Source: Bog-473 sp963788125
GTDB lineage: Bacteria > Actinomycetota > Acidimicrobiia > Acidimicrobiales > RAAP-2
Assembly (NCBI GenBank): GCA_963788125.1
Contig: CAWBFN010000002.1
Location: forward strand, 496,001 to 560,000
Reading direction: 5' to 3'
DNA: 64,000 nucleotides
The first letter of the stretch is position 1. The number at the start of each line of letters is the position of its first letter. Shown here in pieces: positions 17,822 through 26,184 of the stretch. The notes beneath the pieces were generated by a model, which was not told the origin of the DNA, did not search any database, and saw only the letters and a program-made list of their open reading frames with translations. Both the position numbers and the translations under genes were made by a program.

Positions 17822-18092
17822 AGGGACATTGTACCTGTGTGCAGGCGATTTCCGTTCTTAGGGGCTCGGCGGGGTCGGCGCGCCTCATGCCCGGGCCGGC
17901 CCCCGGAGGGCCGCCGCCCGGGCGAATTGGGCGGGTGAACAGGGGCCCCGTGTACCCCCCGGTCGAAGGCACTCGGGGGCAAGGAGCCGCGTGTGGACAT
18001 GTCCGGCCGGTACACCGGTAACATGGTCCTGGCCCGGGGCAAGCGCCGCCGGGGCGGCCAGCGCCGAAGTGGCGCGCGACAAGGAGGCTTTT

Positions 18093-18458
18093 GTGACCAC
18101 CATGACGACGTCGGTCAGCATCGGCAAGAAGCCAGCTCCGGTCACCCTGAGCGACATCGCCATCGCAAAAGTGGCGGAGCTGCTGGCCCAGGAGGAAGGG
18201 GACGCGCTCGCCCTCCGGGTAGCCGTAAAGCCCGGCGGATGCTCGGGCTACAGCTACGAGATGTTCTTCGACGCCGAGGTGATGGCCGACGATGTGGTGC
18301 GCGAGTTCGGGACGGTGAAGGTGGTCGTCGACGCGGCCAGCGCCGAGCTACTCGTGGGTTCCACCCTCGACTACAGCGACGGGTTGCAGGGAGCCGGGTT
18401 CCACATCTCGAACCCCAACGCCACCCGCACCTGTGGCTGCGGTTCCTCCTTCAGCTGA
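18093..18458 (+). CDS. HesB/IscA/ErpA-type Fe-S cluster carrier
   Basis: This is an A-type carrier of 121 residues from the GTG at 18093, which sits five bases after a strong AAGGAGG. The three conserved cysteines are Cys50 (GGCSGYSYE) and Cys114/Cys116 (CGCGSSF), as in ErpA/IscA. It passes [2Fe-2S] or [4Fe-4S] clusters to apo-proteins. The next gene encodes a two-cluster [2Fe-2S] protein whose reading frame begins at this gene's stop, which suggests direct supply of clusters to that product. The Mrp gene is divergent upstream. Confidence 0.9.
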   Translation: MTTMTTSVSIGKKPAPVTLSDIAIAKVAELLAQEEGDALALRVAVKPGGCSGYSYEMFFDAEVMADDVVREFGTVKVVVDAASAELLVGSTLDYSDGLQGAGFHISNPNATRTCGCGSSFS

Positions 18459-20218
18459 GCGAGACCTCCACGGCTTCGGCCGTCACCTTTTCCCTCAACG
18501 GCGCGGCGGTCGCCGTCGTGGACGAGCAGGGGACATCCCTACTGGACGCGCTGCGCGAGCAGTTGCAGTGCCACTCGGTCAAAGACGGGTGCAGCCCCCA
18601 GGGACAGTGCGGGTGCTGCACGGTCTGGATCGATGGCGCGGCCCGCGTGGCGTGCGTCACGGCGTTGCGGCGGGTGGCGGGACGCTCCGTGACGACCGTA
18701 GAGGGCCTGCCCCTCTCGCTCAGGGCCCGTTGGGTGGACGCCTTCGCCGCCAGCGGGGCCAGCCAGTGTGGCTTCTGCACCCCGGGCATCGTGTTGCGCC
18801 TGGCGGCTCTCGAGGGGGGGAGCGCCGCGCCCACCCGCCAGGCGGTCGAGTCGGCCCTGCTGGCGCACCTCTGCCGCTGCACCGGGTGGCAGTCGATCGT
18901 GGAGGCCGGGTGTGCCGCCCTCGGGATCGGCGACCCCGGCCCGGCCACGCCCTCCCGCCAGCCTCCGTCGCCCTCCGCGTCGGTGGACCGGCTGTTGTCG
19001 TCGTGGCGGGCCCAGATTGAGGGACCGATGTACCAGTCCTCCGGCGCCGACGTGATCCTGGGCGGGGGTGGGTTTGCCGACGACACGGCCCCCCGGTCGT
19101 CACTGGTCCAGCTGGGGGCGGCGGGCGGAGCGCCGGCGCCCAGCCTTGCCGCGGCACGGGGGGCGGCGGGGAAGGTCCAGGGACGCAACAGCACCGTGCC
19201 GCTGTCCCACCCCGTAGCCGTTCCCGATGGGGTGTGGGCGCTGACCCTGCAGACGACATGGGTGGAGCCGGCCTACCTCGAGCCGGACGCCAGCTGGTGT
19301 CGCCCCGGGGGCGAGCCGGCGTGGCCCCTGGCCAACGGGGGCGCCTTCGGGGGCAAGCGCCGCAGCCCCGTCCCAACCCGTGCCCGGTCCCTGGCCGACG
19401 AGTGGCAGAGCCCGGTCCGGGTGCTCTGGTGCCGTGAGGACGTCGTCCGCCACGGACCGAAGCGGCCACCGCTCGCCGTGGGTTTGCGGCCGGACGGTTC
19501 GGGTGTGGTGCGGATAGGGCGCACGCCGGGCTCGCCCGATCTGGGCGACCTGCGGGCGCGGGTGCTGGCGGTAGCGCCCGGTCTGGTCCTCGAGGAGGTG
19601 GAGGTGGCCGGGCCCCCGGTGGGGCCGGACCTCCGGGGGGCCGGGTGGGTCGAGGTGCTCGCCGCGCGGCACGCCCTGCGCGCCCGCCAGGCGCGGCGCG
19701 GTGTCGGGGGCGATGCGGCCGGTGGCGATTCCGGCGATTCCGGCGAGGCGGGCGAGGCGGGCGCGGCCAGGGTCGAGGTGGTCGTGCCGGACGGGGGCCG
19801 CGCCGCCGTCAGTCTCCGTAGCCAGGGTGGGCCCTACGGGCGGGGGACCGTCCTCGCCGAGGTCTGGGCGGGAGAGCTGCTCGACGAGGTGACGTTGCGC
19901 TCCTACGTGCTGGGTGCGGTGCACCAGGCCCTCGGGCTGGTGTGGGCGGAGGGCATCGCGGTGGACGGCGACGGGGCCCCGCTCGATCTGACCATCCGTT
20001 CCTTCGGCATCCTGGCCGCCCGCGATATGCCCCAGGTCGACGTCGTCCTGCACCAAGAAGACCGCTGGCCGGTCAACGGCTCCGACGCCGTCTTTGCCGC
20101 CACCGTGGCCGCGGCGTGGATCGCCGAGGGCACCCCACCTCGCTGGCCGACGCGCCGGGCCGCCGGTCGACGTGGACGGGCCGCGGCCGCATCGGGTGCC
20201 GGTGAGGAGACCGGATGA
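18455..20218 (+). CDS. XDH-like fusion: [2Fe-2S] subunit plus shortened molybdopterin-type domain
   Basis: The N-terminal 160 residues match the small subunit of the xanthine dehydrogenase/CO dehydrogenase family. A plant-type ferredoxin loop (CSPQGQCGCC) is followed by a second [2Fe-2S] domain with CGFC near 105 and CRCTGW near 140. A fragmentary version of the molybdopterin-binding large subunit follows (GGAFGGKRR near 300, KRPP near 345, a QALGL segment near 495). It is about half the normal size, and the GEPP segment with the catalytic Glu is replaced by GSDA. No ATG/GTG/TTG lies between the preceding stop and the ferredoxin domain; CTG at 18455, overlapping that stop, is the best start. 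It ends with ATGA overlap into ridA. No FAD subunit is nearby. Confidence 0.65.
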   Translation: MSETSTASAVTFSLNGAAVAVVDEQGTSLLDALREQLQCHSVKDGCSPQGQCGCCTVWIDGAARVACVTALRRVAGRSVTTVEGLPLSLRARWVDAFAASGASQCGFCTPGIVLRLAALEGGSAAPTRQAVESALLAHLCRCTGWQSIVEAGCAALGIGDPGPATPSRQPPSPSASVDRLLSSWRAQIEGPMYQSSGADVILGGGGFADDTAPRSSLVQLGAAGGAPAPSLAAARGAAGKVQGRNSTVPLSHPVAVPDGVWALTLQTTWVEPAYLEPDASWCRPGGEPAWPLANGGAFGGKRRSPVPTRARSLADEWQSPVRVLWCREDVVRHGPKRPPLAVGLRPDGSGVVRIGRTPGSPDLGDLRARVLAVAPGLVLEEVEVAGPPVGPDLRGAGWVEVLAARHALRARQARRGVGGDAAGGDSGDSGEAGEAGAARVEVVVPDGGRAAVSLRSQGGPYGRGTVLAEVWAGELLDEVTLRSYVLGAVHQALGLVWAEGIAVDGDGAPLDLTIRSFGILAARDMPQVDVVLHQEDRWPVNGSDAVFAATVAAAWIAEGTPPRWPTRRAAGRRGRAAAASGAGEETG

Positions 20219-20586
20219 GCCCACCCATCGGCCCGTACTCCCCCGCCCGCCGGGCGGGGGACTGGGTGATCACCTCGGGTCAGATCGGCCTGTCCACCGA
20301 CGGCGGCGGCCCGCCGGCGCTCGTCGACGGGGGCACGCTGCCGCAGTTGCGCCAGGCGCTCGCCAACCTCTCCACCGTGCTGGAGGGCGAGGGCGCCACC
20401 TTGCGTGACGTCGTCAAGACCACCTTGTACCTCCTCGACATGGGTGAGTTCGCCGCGGTCAACGAGGTGTGGGTCGAGGTCTTCCCCGAGAACCGGCCGA
20501 CGCGATCGGCGGTCGCCGTCACCGCCCTTCCCGCCGGCGCCCGGGTCGAGGTGGAGGCCTGGGCGTACGTCCCCGAGCACCCGTGA
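20215..20586 (+). CDS. ridA: RidA-family enamine/imine deaminase
   Basis: This 123-residue protein of the YjgF/YER057c/UK114 family hydrolyses reactive enamines and imines such as 2-aminoacrylate. The N-terminal IGPYSPARRAGDWVITSGQI segment and the C-terminal TRSAVAVTALPAGARVEVEA segment are diagnostic. The latter carries the catalytic Arg near residue 97 and the late Glu. The start overlaps the stop of the XDH-like fusion by four bases (ATGA), so both are probably translated together. That coupling suggests the fusion protein forms or handles an imine-type product, but this is inference. Confidence 0.92.
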   Translation: MSPPIGPYSPARRAGDWVITSGQIGLSTDGGGPPALVDGGTLPQLRQALANLSTVLEGEGATLRDVVKTTLYLLDMGEFAAVNEVWVEVFPENRPTRSAVAVTALPAGARVEVEAWAYVPEHP

Positions 20587-20592
20587 CGCCCG

Positions 20593-20615
20593 GCGCCACC
20601 GCCCCGTCGTGGCGC
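20593..20615. terminator. GC-rich hairpin between convergent genes
   Basis: GCGCCAC at 20593-20599 pairs perfectly with GTGGCGC at 20609-20615 around a nine-base loop. An overlapping alternative stem pairs CCACCG with CGGTGG. It lies in the 45-base gap between the convergent ridA and regulator genes and could act as a two-way terminator. There is no T-run. Confidence 0.4.
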
Positions 20616-20631
20616 GGTGGAGCCCGCCTCC

Positions 20632-21351
20632 CTAGGAGCCACCGCCCGAACGCTGGGCCAGCCCCGGATGCCAGGCCACCTGGCCGAAGCGGTACCCCAC
20701 CGAGCGCACCGTCTGAATGAGGTGGGCGTGCTCCTCGCCCAGCTTGGCCCGGAGACGCCTGATGTGGACGTCGACGGTGCGGGCTCCCCCGTAGTACTCA
20801 TAGCCCCACACCCGGCTGAGCAACGTCTCGCGGGTGAACACCTTGGCCGGATGGCCGGCCAGGAAGCGGAGCAGCTCGTACTCCATGTAGGTCAAGTCGA
20901 GCACGCGGCCCGACACGGCGGCTTGATACGTCTCGAGATTGAGCATCAGTGGCCCGTACTCGATCAGATCGGGTCGCATGCTCTGCCCGTTGCGCCAGAA
21001 GAGGTGTTGGAGCCGCGCCGTCAACTCGTCGGGGCGGGCCGGTAGGACGCAGAAGTCGTCGAAGAGGTCGTCGCGCAAGAGGAGCTCGCCCACCTGCTCG
21101 GAGCGGATGACGAGGAGAAGCGGGCTCAGGGGCACCTCGCGCAGTCGGAGGTGCCGGCAGAAGGCCACGGCGGGACCCATGTCCGCACCGGCGACGACCA
21201 CGGCGCCCGACCACGTCTCCCCGGTCCCGTCGTTGCCGCTGTCGGCCACGGCCTCCGGTCCGCTCACGGCACGGTGGCCGAGGCCGGCGCTCTGCAGCGC
21301 CAGCGTCACCTCCGCGGGGAGCTCCAGGGGGAAACAGAGAAGGGCGTCCAT
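20632..21351 (-). CDS. GlnR-like OmpR-family regulator
   Basis: This 239-residue regulator has a divergent receiver-like N-terminal half and a clear OmpR/PhoB winged helix at residues about 140-230 (LTYMEYELLRFLAGHPAKVF, RTVDVHIRRLRAKLG, IQTVRSVGYRF). The receiver half lacks a convincing phosphorylation pocket, as in orphan GlnR-type regulators of actinobacterial nitrogen metabolism. It begins 10 bases after the glutamine synthetase stop on the same strand, so the two are almost certainly cotranscribed. That location makes GlnR the best guess; RegX or PhoP types are alternatives. Confidence 0.8.
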   Translation of the reverse strand: MDALLCFPLELPAEVTLALQSAGLGHRAVSGPEAVADSGNDGTGETWSGAVVVAGADMGPAVAFCRHLRLREVPLSPLLLVIRSEQVGELLLRDDLFDDFCVLPARPDELTARLQHLFWRNGQSMRPDLIEYGPLMLNLETYQAAVSGRVLDLTYMEYELLRFLAGHPAKVFTRETLLSRVWGYEYYGGARTVDVHIRRLRAKLGEEHAHLIQTVRSVGYRFGQVAWHPGLAQRSGGGS

Positions 21352-21361
21352 CAGTTTCGGG

Positions 21362-22696
21362 TCAAAGCAGGGGCAGGTAGCGGTCGAGCTCGAACTGGGT
21401 CACCTGGGACTGGTAGGCGTCCCACTCTTCTCTCTTGTTGCGGATGAACCATTCGAAGACGTGGTCACCGAGGGTGTCGGCCAGCAGCTCGGAGCGCTCC
21501 ATCTCGTTGACGGCGTCGTGCAGGCTCGGAGGGAGTGACTCGATCCCCTTGACCGCCAGCTCCCGGTTGGAGAGGGCGAAGAGGTTGGCATCGGCTTCCT
21601 GGGGGAGCGGATAGCCCTCGGTGATGCCGCGCAGCCCGGCGGCCAGAATGACCGAGAAGGCGAGGTAGGGATTGCACGCGCTGTCCGGTGCCCGGTACTC
21701 CAAGCGGGTCGATTCGGGCTTGCCCCGCTTGACCACGGGCACGCGCACCAGGGCGGACCGGTTGTTGCGGGCCCAGCTCACGTGGACCGGGGCCTCGTAG
21801 CCGCCGATGAGCCGCTTGTAGGAGTTCACCCACTGGTTGGTGACGGCGGTGATCTCACGGGCGTGCTGGAGCAAGCCGGCGATGAAGTGCCGCGCCACCT
21901 CGGAGAGGCCGTACTCGTCGCTCTCGTCGACGAAGGCGTTGCGCTCCCCCTCCCACAGCGAGATGTGCGTGTGCATGCCCGAGCCCTGCACGCCGCGGAG
22001 CGGCTTGGGCATGAAGCTGGCGAACACCCCGGCGCGCCGGGCGATCTCCTTGACCACCATCCGCGTGGTCATCACCGTGTCCGCCATGGTCAACGCATCG
22101 GTGTAGCGCAGATCGATCTCGTGCTGGCTGCGTGCGTCCTCGTGCTGCGTGTGCTCGACCGGGATGCCCATCTCCTCGAGCATGAGCACCGAGCGCCGGC
22201 GCAGATCGCTGGTCACGTCGGTCACGCTGAGATCGAAGTACGACCCCGAGTCGAGGGCCTGGGGGCCGTGTTCGGGATCGGCGTCGGCGAAGTAGAAGTA
22301 CTCCAGTTCGGGGGCGGCGAAGAACGTGTACCCCGCCGTGCGGGCCCGCTCGAGGGTGCGGCGCAGCGTGTGCCGCGGATCACCGCTGAACGGGGTGCCG
22401 TCGAGCTGCGCGATGTCGCAGAAGACGCGGGCCACCGACGAGTCGTCGTCGTGCCAGGGCAGCAGCTGGAAGGTCTTGGGATCGGGCCGGGCCAAGACGT
22501 CGGACTCCTGGACCCGGCTGAACCCGTCGATGGCCGAGCCGTCGAAGGTCATCCCCTCGTCGAGGGCGTCGGCCAGTTCGGTCGAGGTGATGTTGAACCC
22601 CTTGGGGGTCCCGAGGACGTCGGTGAACCACAGTTGGACGAAGCGGATACTGCGCTCCTCCACGGTCCGCAGCACGTAGTCGCGTTGGCTCTGCAT
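21362..22696 (-). CDS. glnA: glutamine synthetase, GSI-alpha type
   Basis: This 444-residue type I glutamine synthetase makes glutamine from glutamate, ammonia and ATP. Catalytic features include the Asp-rich latch region FDGSAIDGFSRV, EXE-type metal ligands in FFAAPELEYFYF, GSGMHTHISLW, and the RLEYRAPDSACNPYLA segment. The C-terminal stretch (NLFALSNRELAVKGIESLPP) lacks the Tyr that is adenylylated in GSI-beta, and the typical beta insertion is absent. Feedback control rather than adenylylation is therefore expected, as in Bacillus GSI-alpha. The start is the ATG at 22696 (MQSQRDYVL). It is followed at once by the GlnR-like gene. Confidence 0.93.
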   Translation of the reverse strand: MQSQRDYVLRTVEERSIRFVQLWFTDVLGTPKGFNITSTELADALDEGMTFDGSAIDGFSRVQESDVLARPDPKTFQLLPWHDDDSSVARVFCDIAQLDGTPFSGDPRHTLRRTLERARTAGYTFFAAPELEYFYFADADPEHGPQALDSGSYFDLSVTDVTSDLRRRSVLMLEEMGIPVEHTQHEDARSQHEIDLRYTDALTMADTVMTTRMVVKEIARRAGVFASFMPKPLRGVQGSGMHTHISLWEGERNAFVDESDEYGLSEVARHFIAGLLQHAREITAVTNQWVNSYKRLIGGYEAPVHVSWARNNRSALVRVPVVKRGKPESTRLEYRAPDSACNPYLAFSVILAAGLRGITEGYPLPQEADANLFALSNRELAVKGIESLPPSLHDAVNEMERSELLADTLGDHVFEWFIRNKREEWDAYQSQVTQFELDRYLPLL

Positions 22697-22761
22697 CCCC
22701 CAAGCTTCGCAGGTGCTGGACCACCGGTGCCCATCCGGACGCCGGCCGGTAGCCTGAGACG

Positions 22762-23610
22762 GTGGGGGCAGGGGGCGCCGGGCACGGTGAGCGGCTCGAG
22801 GTTCCAGTCGGCCAGGCCCGTCTGTCCGTGGCGCGGCAGGGCACCGGTGCCGGCCCTCACGTGGTCTTTCTCCACTCCGGCATCTCCGATCTCCGGAGCT
22901 GGGACGGTGTGATGGAGCTGCTGGGCTCCGAGATGGACGTGGCGGCGTACGACCGGCGCGGCTTCGGCACGACGTCGTACCGGGCCGAGGCCCACGACCA
23001 GGTGGAGGACCTGGTGGCCGTGGTCGACGCGCTGGGCCTGGACCGGGCCGTGCTGGTCGGCAACTCGCGCGGCGGGCTGATCGCCCTCGATGCGGCGCTG
23101 ACCCATCCCGACCGGGTCTCGGCCCTGGTCCTGGTGGCCCCCGCCGTCTCGGGCGCCCCCGAGGTCGAAGGGTCAATGATCGATCCCGTCGAGGCCGCCA
23201 TCTGGGACACCCTCGTCGCGGCGGAGGCGGCCGGTGCCCTCGACGCCCTCAATCTCGGGGAGATCCGACTCTGGCTCGACGGGCCGCACGGCCCCGAGGG
23301 ACGGGTGGAGGGGGTGCTCCGGGACCTCGCCCTCGACATGAACCGGATCGCCCTGCACGCCGACAGTCCCGGTCACGAGCCGCGGACGGTCGATGCCTGG
23401 TCCCGCCTGGGGGAGCTGCGTTGCCCGGTCCTGGTCGTCTCCGGCGACCTCGATCTTCTCCACATCCACGCGCGCGGCCGGTGGCTGGCGTCGCACATCC
23501 CCGGCGCGCAGCTCCGGGTGATGGAGGGTGCCGCCCATCTCCCCGCGTTCGAGCAGCCCGGTGCCTTCGTCGCCCATCTGCGCCAATTCCTGCGTCGGGC
23601 GGTGGCGTGA
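22762..23610 (+). CDS. alpha/beta-fold hydrolase
   Basis: This 282-residue alpha/beta hydrolase has an oxyanion-type HSGISDLRSWD segment near residue 37, the nucleophile elbow GNSRGG near 95-100 (Ser), a late Asp in VSGDLDLL near 225, and His in GAAHLPAFEQP near 260. These form the catalytic triad. The substrate class (ester, epoxide, haloalkane or lactone) is not predictable. The gene is divergent from the glutamine synthetase gene with 65 bases between starts. Confidence 0.85.
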   Translation: MGAGGAGHGERLEVPVGQARLSVARQGTGAGPHVVFLHSGISDLRSWDGVMELLGSEMDVAAYDRRGFGTTSYRAEAHDQVEDLVAVVDALGLDRAVLVGNSRGGLIALDAALTHPDRVSALVLVAPAVSGAPEVEGSMIDPVEAAIWDTLVAAEAAGALDALNLGEIRLWLDGPHGPEGRVEGVLRDLALDMNRIALHADSPGHEPRTVDAWSRLGELRCPVLVVSGDLDLLHIHARGRWLASHIPGAQLRVMEGAAHLPAFEQPGAFVAHLRQFLRRAVA

Positions 23611-23675
23611 GCCGATCGCGGCCCGGGCCGAACGCCCACATTCACGGGGCAATTCCCGCCCATTAGGCTGATCGC

Positions 23676-25442
23676 ATGTCGCACCTGCGCCTGGCCGCCG
23701 CGCAGCTCAACACGGTCGTGGGGGACCTGGCGGGCAACGTGGACCGCATCCTGGGTGCGCTGGCGGCCGCCGAGGCGGCGGACGCGGACATCTGCGTGGT
23801 GCCCGAGCTGGCCATCCCCGGCTACCCGCCTGAGGACCTCCTCCTCAAACCGACCTTCGTGGCCGACAACGTCGCCGCCCTCGAGAAGGTGGCCGCGGCC
23901 ACCGGGCCGTGCGCCATCGTGGTGGGTTACGTGGGGGCCACCCCCGACGGCCAGGGACTGTCCAATGCGGCGGCGGTCTGCGCCGGCGGCCGCGTGGTGG
24001 GGATCTACCGCAAGCGCTTCCTGCCCAACTACGGCGTCTTCGACGAGCAGCGCTGGTTCGTCCCGAGCACCGACACCCCGACCCTCTTCGGCGTGGCGGG
24101 GGCGTGGGTGGGGGTCTCGGTGTGCGAGGACGTGTGGTTTCCCGACGGCCCCGTGGCCGAGCAGGGGCGCGCCGGCGCCGACGTGGTGGTCAACCTCAAC
24201 GCCTCGCCCTACCACCGGGGCCGTCGAGGTGAGCGGCTGACCATGCTGCGCCGGCGGGTGGACGAGGCGGGGTGCGCCATCGCCTACGTCAACCAGGTCG
24301 GCGGGCAGGACGAGCTGGTCTTCGACGGCGACTCGCTCATCGTGGCGGCCGACGGCACGCTCCTGGCGAGTGGGGCGCAGTTCGGCTCCGATCTGGTCGT
24401 GGTGGAGATTCCGGTGGCCGGCCCGGTGGCCGGCGGGGTGGGGGGTGGGGTGTCGGCTCGAACCGGGGCGCCGACCCTTCCCCGCGTGGTGGCCACCGAG
24501 CCCCGCGCCACCGCCCGGCCCCCCCTCGCTCCGCTGGCCCTCCGGCCGCCGCTCTCCGACGAGGCGGAGGTCTACGCCGCACTCGTGCTCGGGACCCGTG
24601 ACTATCTGGGCAAGAACGGGTTCCGCGAGGTGGTGATCGGGCTGTCGGGCGGTATCGACTCGTCGCTGGTGGCCACGATCGCCGTCGATGCGCTCGGGGC
24701 CTCCCGCGTCCACGGGATCTCCATGCCCTCGCGCTACTCGAGCGAAGGGTCCCGGCGTGATGCCGGTGTCCTGGCCTCGCGCCTCGGCATCGACCTGAGG
24801 GTGGTGCCCATTGAGGAGGCGCACGTCGCCTTCACCGCCATGCTCACCGGGGTCCTCGGGAGCGAGCCCTCGGGACTGACCGACGAGAACCTCCAGTCCC
24901 GCCTACGCGGCGTGCTGCTGATGGGTCTGTCCAATGCCAAGGGATGGATCGTGCTGACCACGGGCAACAAGAGCGAGATGGCCACCGGGTACTCCACGCT
25001 GTACGGCGATTCGGCCGGCGGGTTCGCCGTGATCAAGGACGTGCCCAAGACGCTGGTCTACGACCTCTGCCGCTTTCGCAACGCCCAGGCCGTGCTCGAG
25101 GGAGGAGAAGGGCCCATTCCCGACAGCGTCCTCGACAAGCCCCCCTCGGCCGAGCTGCGCCCCGACCAGCGCGACGACCAGTCGCTGCCGCCCTACGAGG
25201 AGCTCGACCCTGTGCTCGAGGGCTACGTGGAAGGCGACCGGACCGCGGCCGACCTCGTGGCCGACGGGTTCGACCCGGCCGTGGTCGACCAGGTCGTCCG
25301 GCTGGTGGACGGGGCCGAGTACAAGCGGCGGCAGATGCCCCCGGGTGTGCGCATCTCGGCCAAGGCCTTCGGCAAGGACCGACGCATGCCGATCACCAAC
25401 CGGTACCGGCCACCGGTGCCCGGCGAGGCTTCCCGTGGGTGA
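23676..25442 (+). CDS. nadE: glutamine-dependent NAD+ synthetase
   Basis: This is the last enzyme of NAD biosynthesis, converting nicotinate adenine dinucleotide to NAD with glutamine nitrogen. The N-terminal nitrilase-type glutaminase has its triad in VVPELAIPGY (Glu), YRKRFLPNYG (Lys near 112) and VSVCEDVWF (Cys near 150). The C-terminal ATP-pyrophosphatase domain has SGGIDSS near 323 and TTGNKSEMATGYSTLYGD near 430. At 588 residues it has the length of bacterial two-domain NadE. The linker between domains (about 250-295) is Gly/Pro-rich and likely flexible. The stop overlaps the next gene's GTG by eight bases. Confidence 0.95.
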   Translation: MSHLRLAAAQLNTVVGDLAGNVDRILGALAAAEAADADICVVPELAIPGYPPEDLLLKPTFVADNVAALEKVAAATGPCAIVVGYVGATPDGQGLSNAAAVCAGGRVVGIYRKRFLPNYGVFDEQRWFVPSTDTPTLFGVAGAWVGVSVCEDVWFPDGPVAEQGRAGADVVVNLNASPYHRGRRGERLTMLRRRVDEAGCAIAYVNQVGGQDELVFDGDSLIVAADGTLLASGAQFGSDLVVVEIPVAGPVAGGVGGGVSARTGAPTLPRVVATEPRATARPPLAPLALRPPLSDEAEVYAALVLGTRDYLGKNGFREVVIGLSGGIDSSLVATIAVDALGASRVHGISMPSRYSSEGSRRDAGVLASRLGIDLRVVPIEEAHVAFTAMLTGVLGSEPSGLTDENLQSRLRGVLLMGLSNAKGWIVLTTGNKSEMATGYSTLYGDSAGGFAVIKDVPKTLVYDLCRFRNAQAVLEGGEGPIPDSVLDKPPSAELRPDQRDDQSLPPYEELDPVLEGYVEGDRTAADLVADGFDPAVVDQVVRLVDGAEYKRRQMPPGVRISAKAFGKDRRMPITNRYRPPVPGEASRG

Positions 25443-26037
25443 GACGTCGCTCGCCGTCCGCCCCGCCGGCCCCATCTTCCGGACCATCGGCGACCTGGCC
25501 GAGCGTTGCGGGAGCTACTGCTGGCTGGAGAACCGGCTCTTCGAGCTCACCGGGAGCTGGGCCAGTGCCCCGTCGAGCGGCGACCCCGAGCTCCGGGTCT
25601 TCTTCGCCGAGATGTCGGCCCGGCACGCCTTCCTGGCCGCCCAGTGGGCCGACCGCCTTCCGGTCCGGGCCGACGTCGACCCCGCCGCGCTCGTCGTCCC
25701 TCCCACCGATCGGGCCATCGATGCGCTCGATCTCCTGCAGGCCGAGCCCGATCTCCGGGCGCGGCTGCGCGGCCTGGTCGAGCAGCTCCTCCCGAGCCTT
25801 CTCGGTACCTACGCCGGGCACCGCGCCGACGCCTCCCCGGTGGCCGAGGCTCCGGTGCGGGCCGTCCTGGAACTGGCCGGCCACGGGGTGGAGCAGGAGA
25901 TCCGGCGGGGGCGGGCCCTCGTGCGGCGGACCTCGGGTTCTGCCGGCGAGGAGGGCGAGACGGCCGCCCTGGCGGCCCGCCTCCACCCCCTCGTGGGGGG
26001 CGCCACCGGCGTCTTCCCAGGTGCTCGGGCATCTTGA
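25435..26037 (+). CDS. hypothetical helical protein, possible ferritin-like fold
   Basis: I do not recognise this 200-residue protein with certainty. It starts at the GTG at 25435, overlapping nadE by eight bases, and is predicted to be mostly helical. ENRLFELTG near residue 31 and FFAEMSARHAFLAAQWADRL near 57-76 give a Glu...Glu-x-x-x-Arg-His spacing reminiscent of ferritin-like di-metal proteins. A second Glu/His set is less clear (LAGHGVEQEI near 145). Translational coupling to nadE is the only functional hint. It could equally be a non-metal helical bundle. Confidence 0.55.
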   Translation: MGETSLAVRPAGPIFRTIGDLAERCGSYCWLENRLFELTGSWASAPSSGDPELRVFFAEMSARHAFLAAQWADRLPVRADVDPAALVVPPTDRAIDALDLLQAEPDLRARLRGLVEQLLPSLLGTYAGHRADASPVAEAPVRAVLELAGHGVEQEIRRGRALVRRTSGSAGEEGETAALAARLHPLVGGATGVFPGARAS

Positions 26038-26078
26038 CACGCCCACTATGATGTCTCTGCAGCCCTTGTGCGCCGGAA

Positions 26079-26116
26079 ACGACGCAGCGCAGGCTGCACG
26101 ACGCAGCGCAGGCTGC
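26079..26116. repeat. 19-bp perfect tandem duplication with internal hairpins
   Basis: The 19-base unit ACGACGCAGCGCAGGCTGC occurs twice head to tail (26079-26097 and 26098-26116). Each copy contains GCAGC/GCTGC that can fold into a small hairpin. It lies in the leader of the sigma-factor gene, so it could affect expression or be recent slippage. Confidence 0.8.
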
Positions 26117-26184
26117 ACATTGAGAGTGAGCGCCGGGCAATCCCGTGTTGCTGCGGCCCACGGTGAGGGAAGGTTCGGCACATC

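Noticed and set aside
22697..23176. Extended N-terminus for glutamine synthetase
   Set aside because: Pro/Arg-rich translation opposite the alpha/beta hydrolase; the conserved GS start MQSQRDYVL is at 22696.
26034..26052. TTGACA followed by TATGAT as a sigma-70 promoter before the sigma-factor gene
   Set aside because: The hexamers are only seven bases apart, far below the 16-18 needed.
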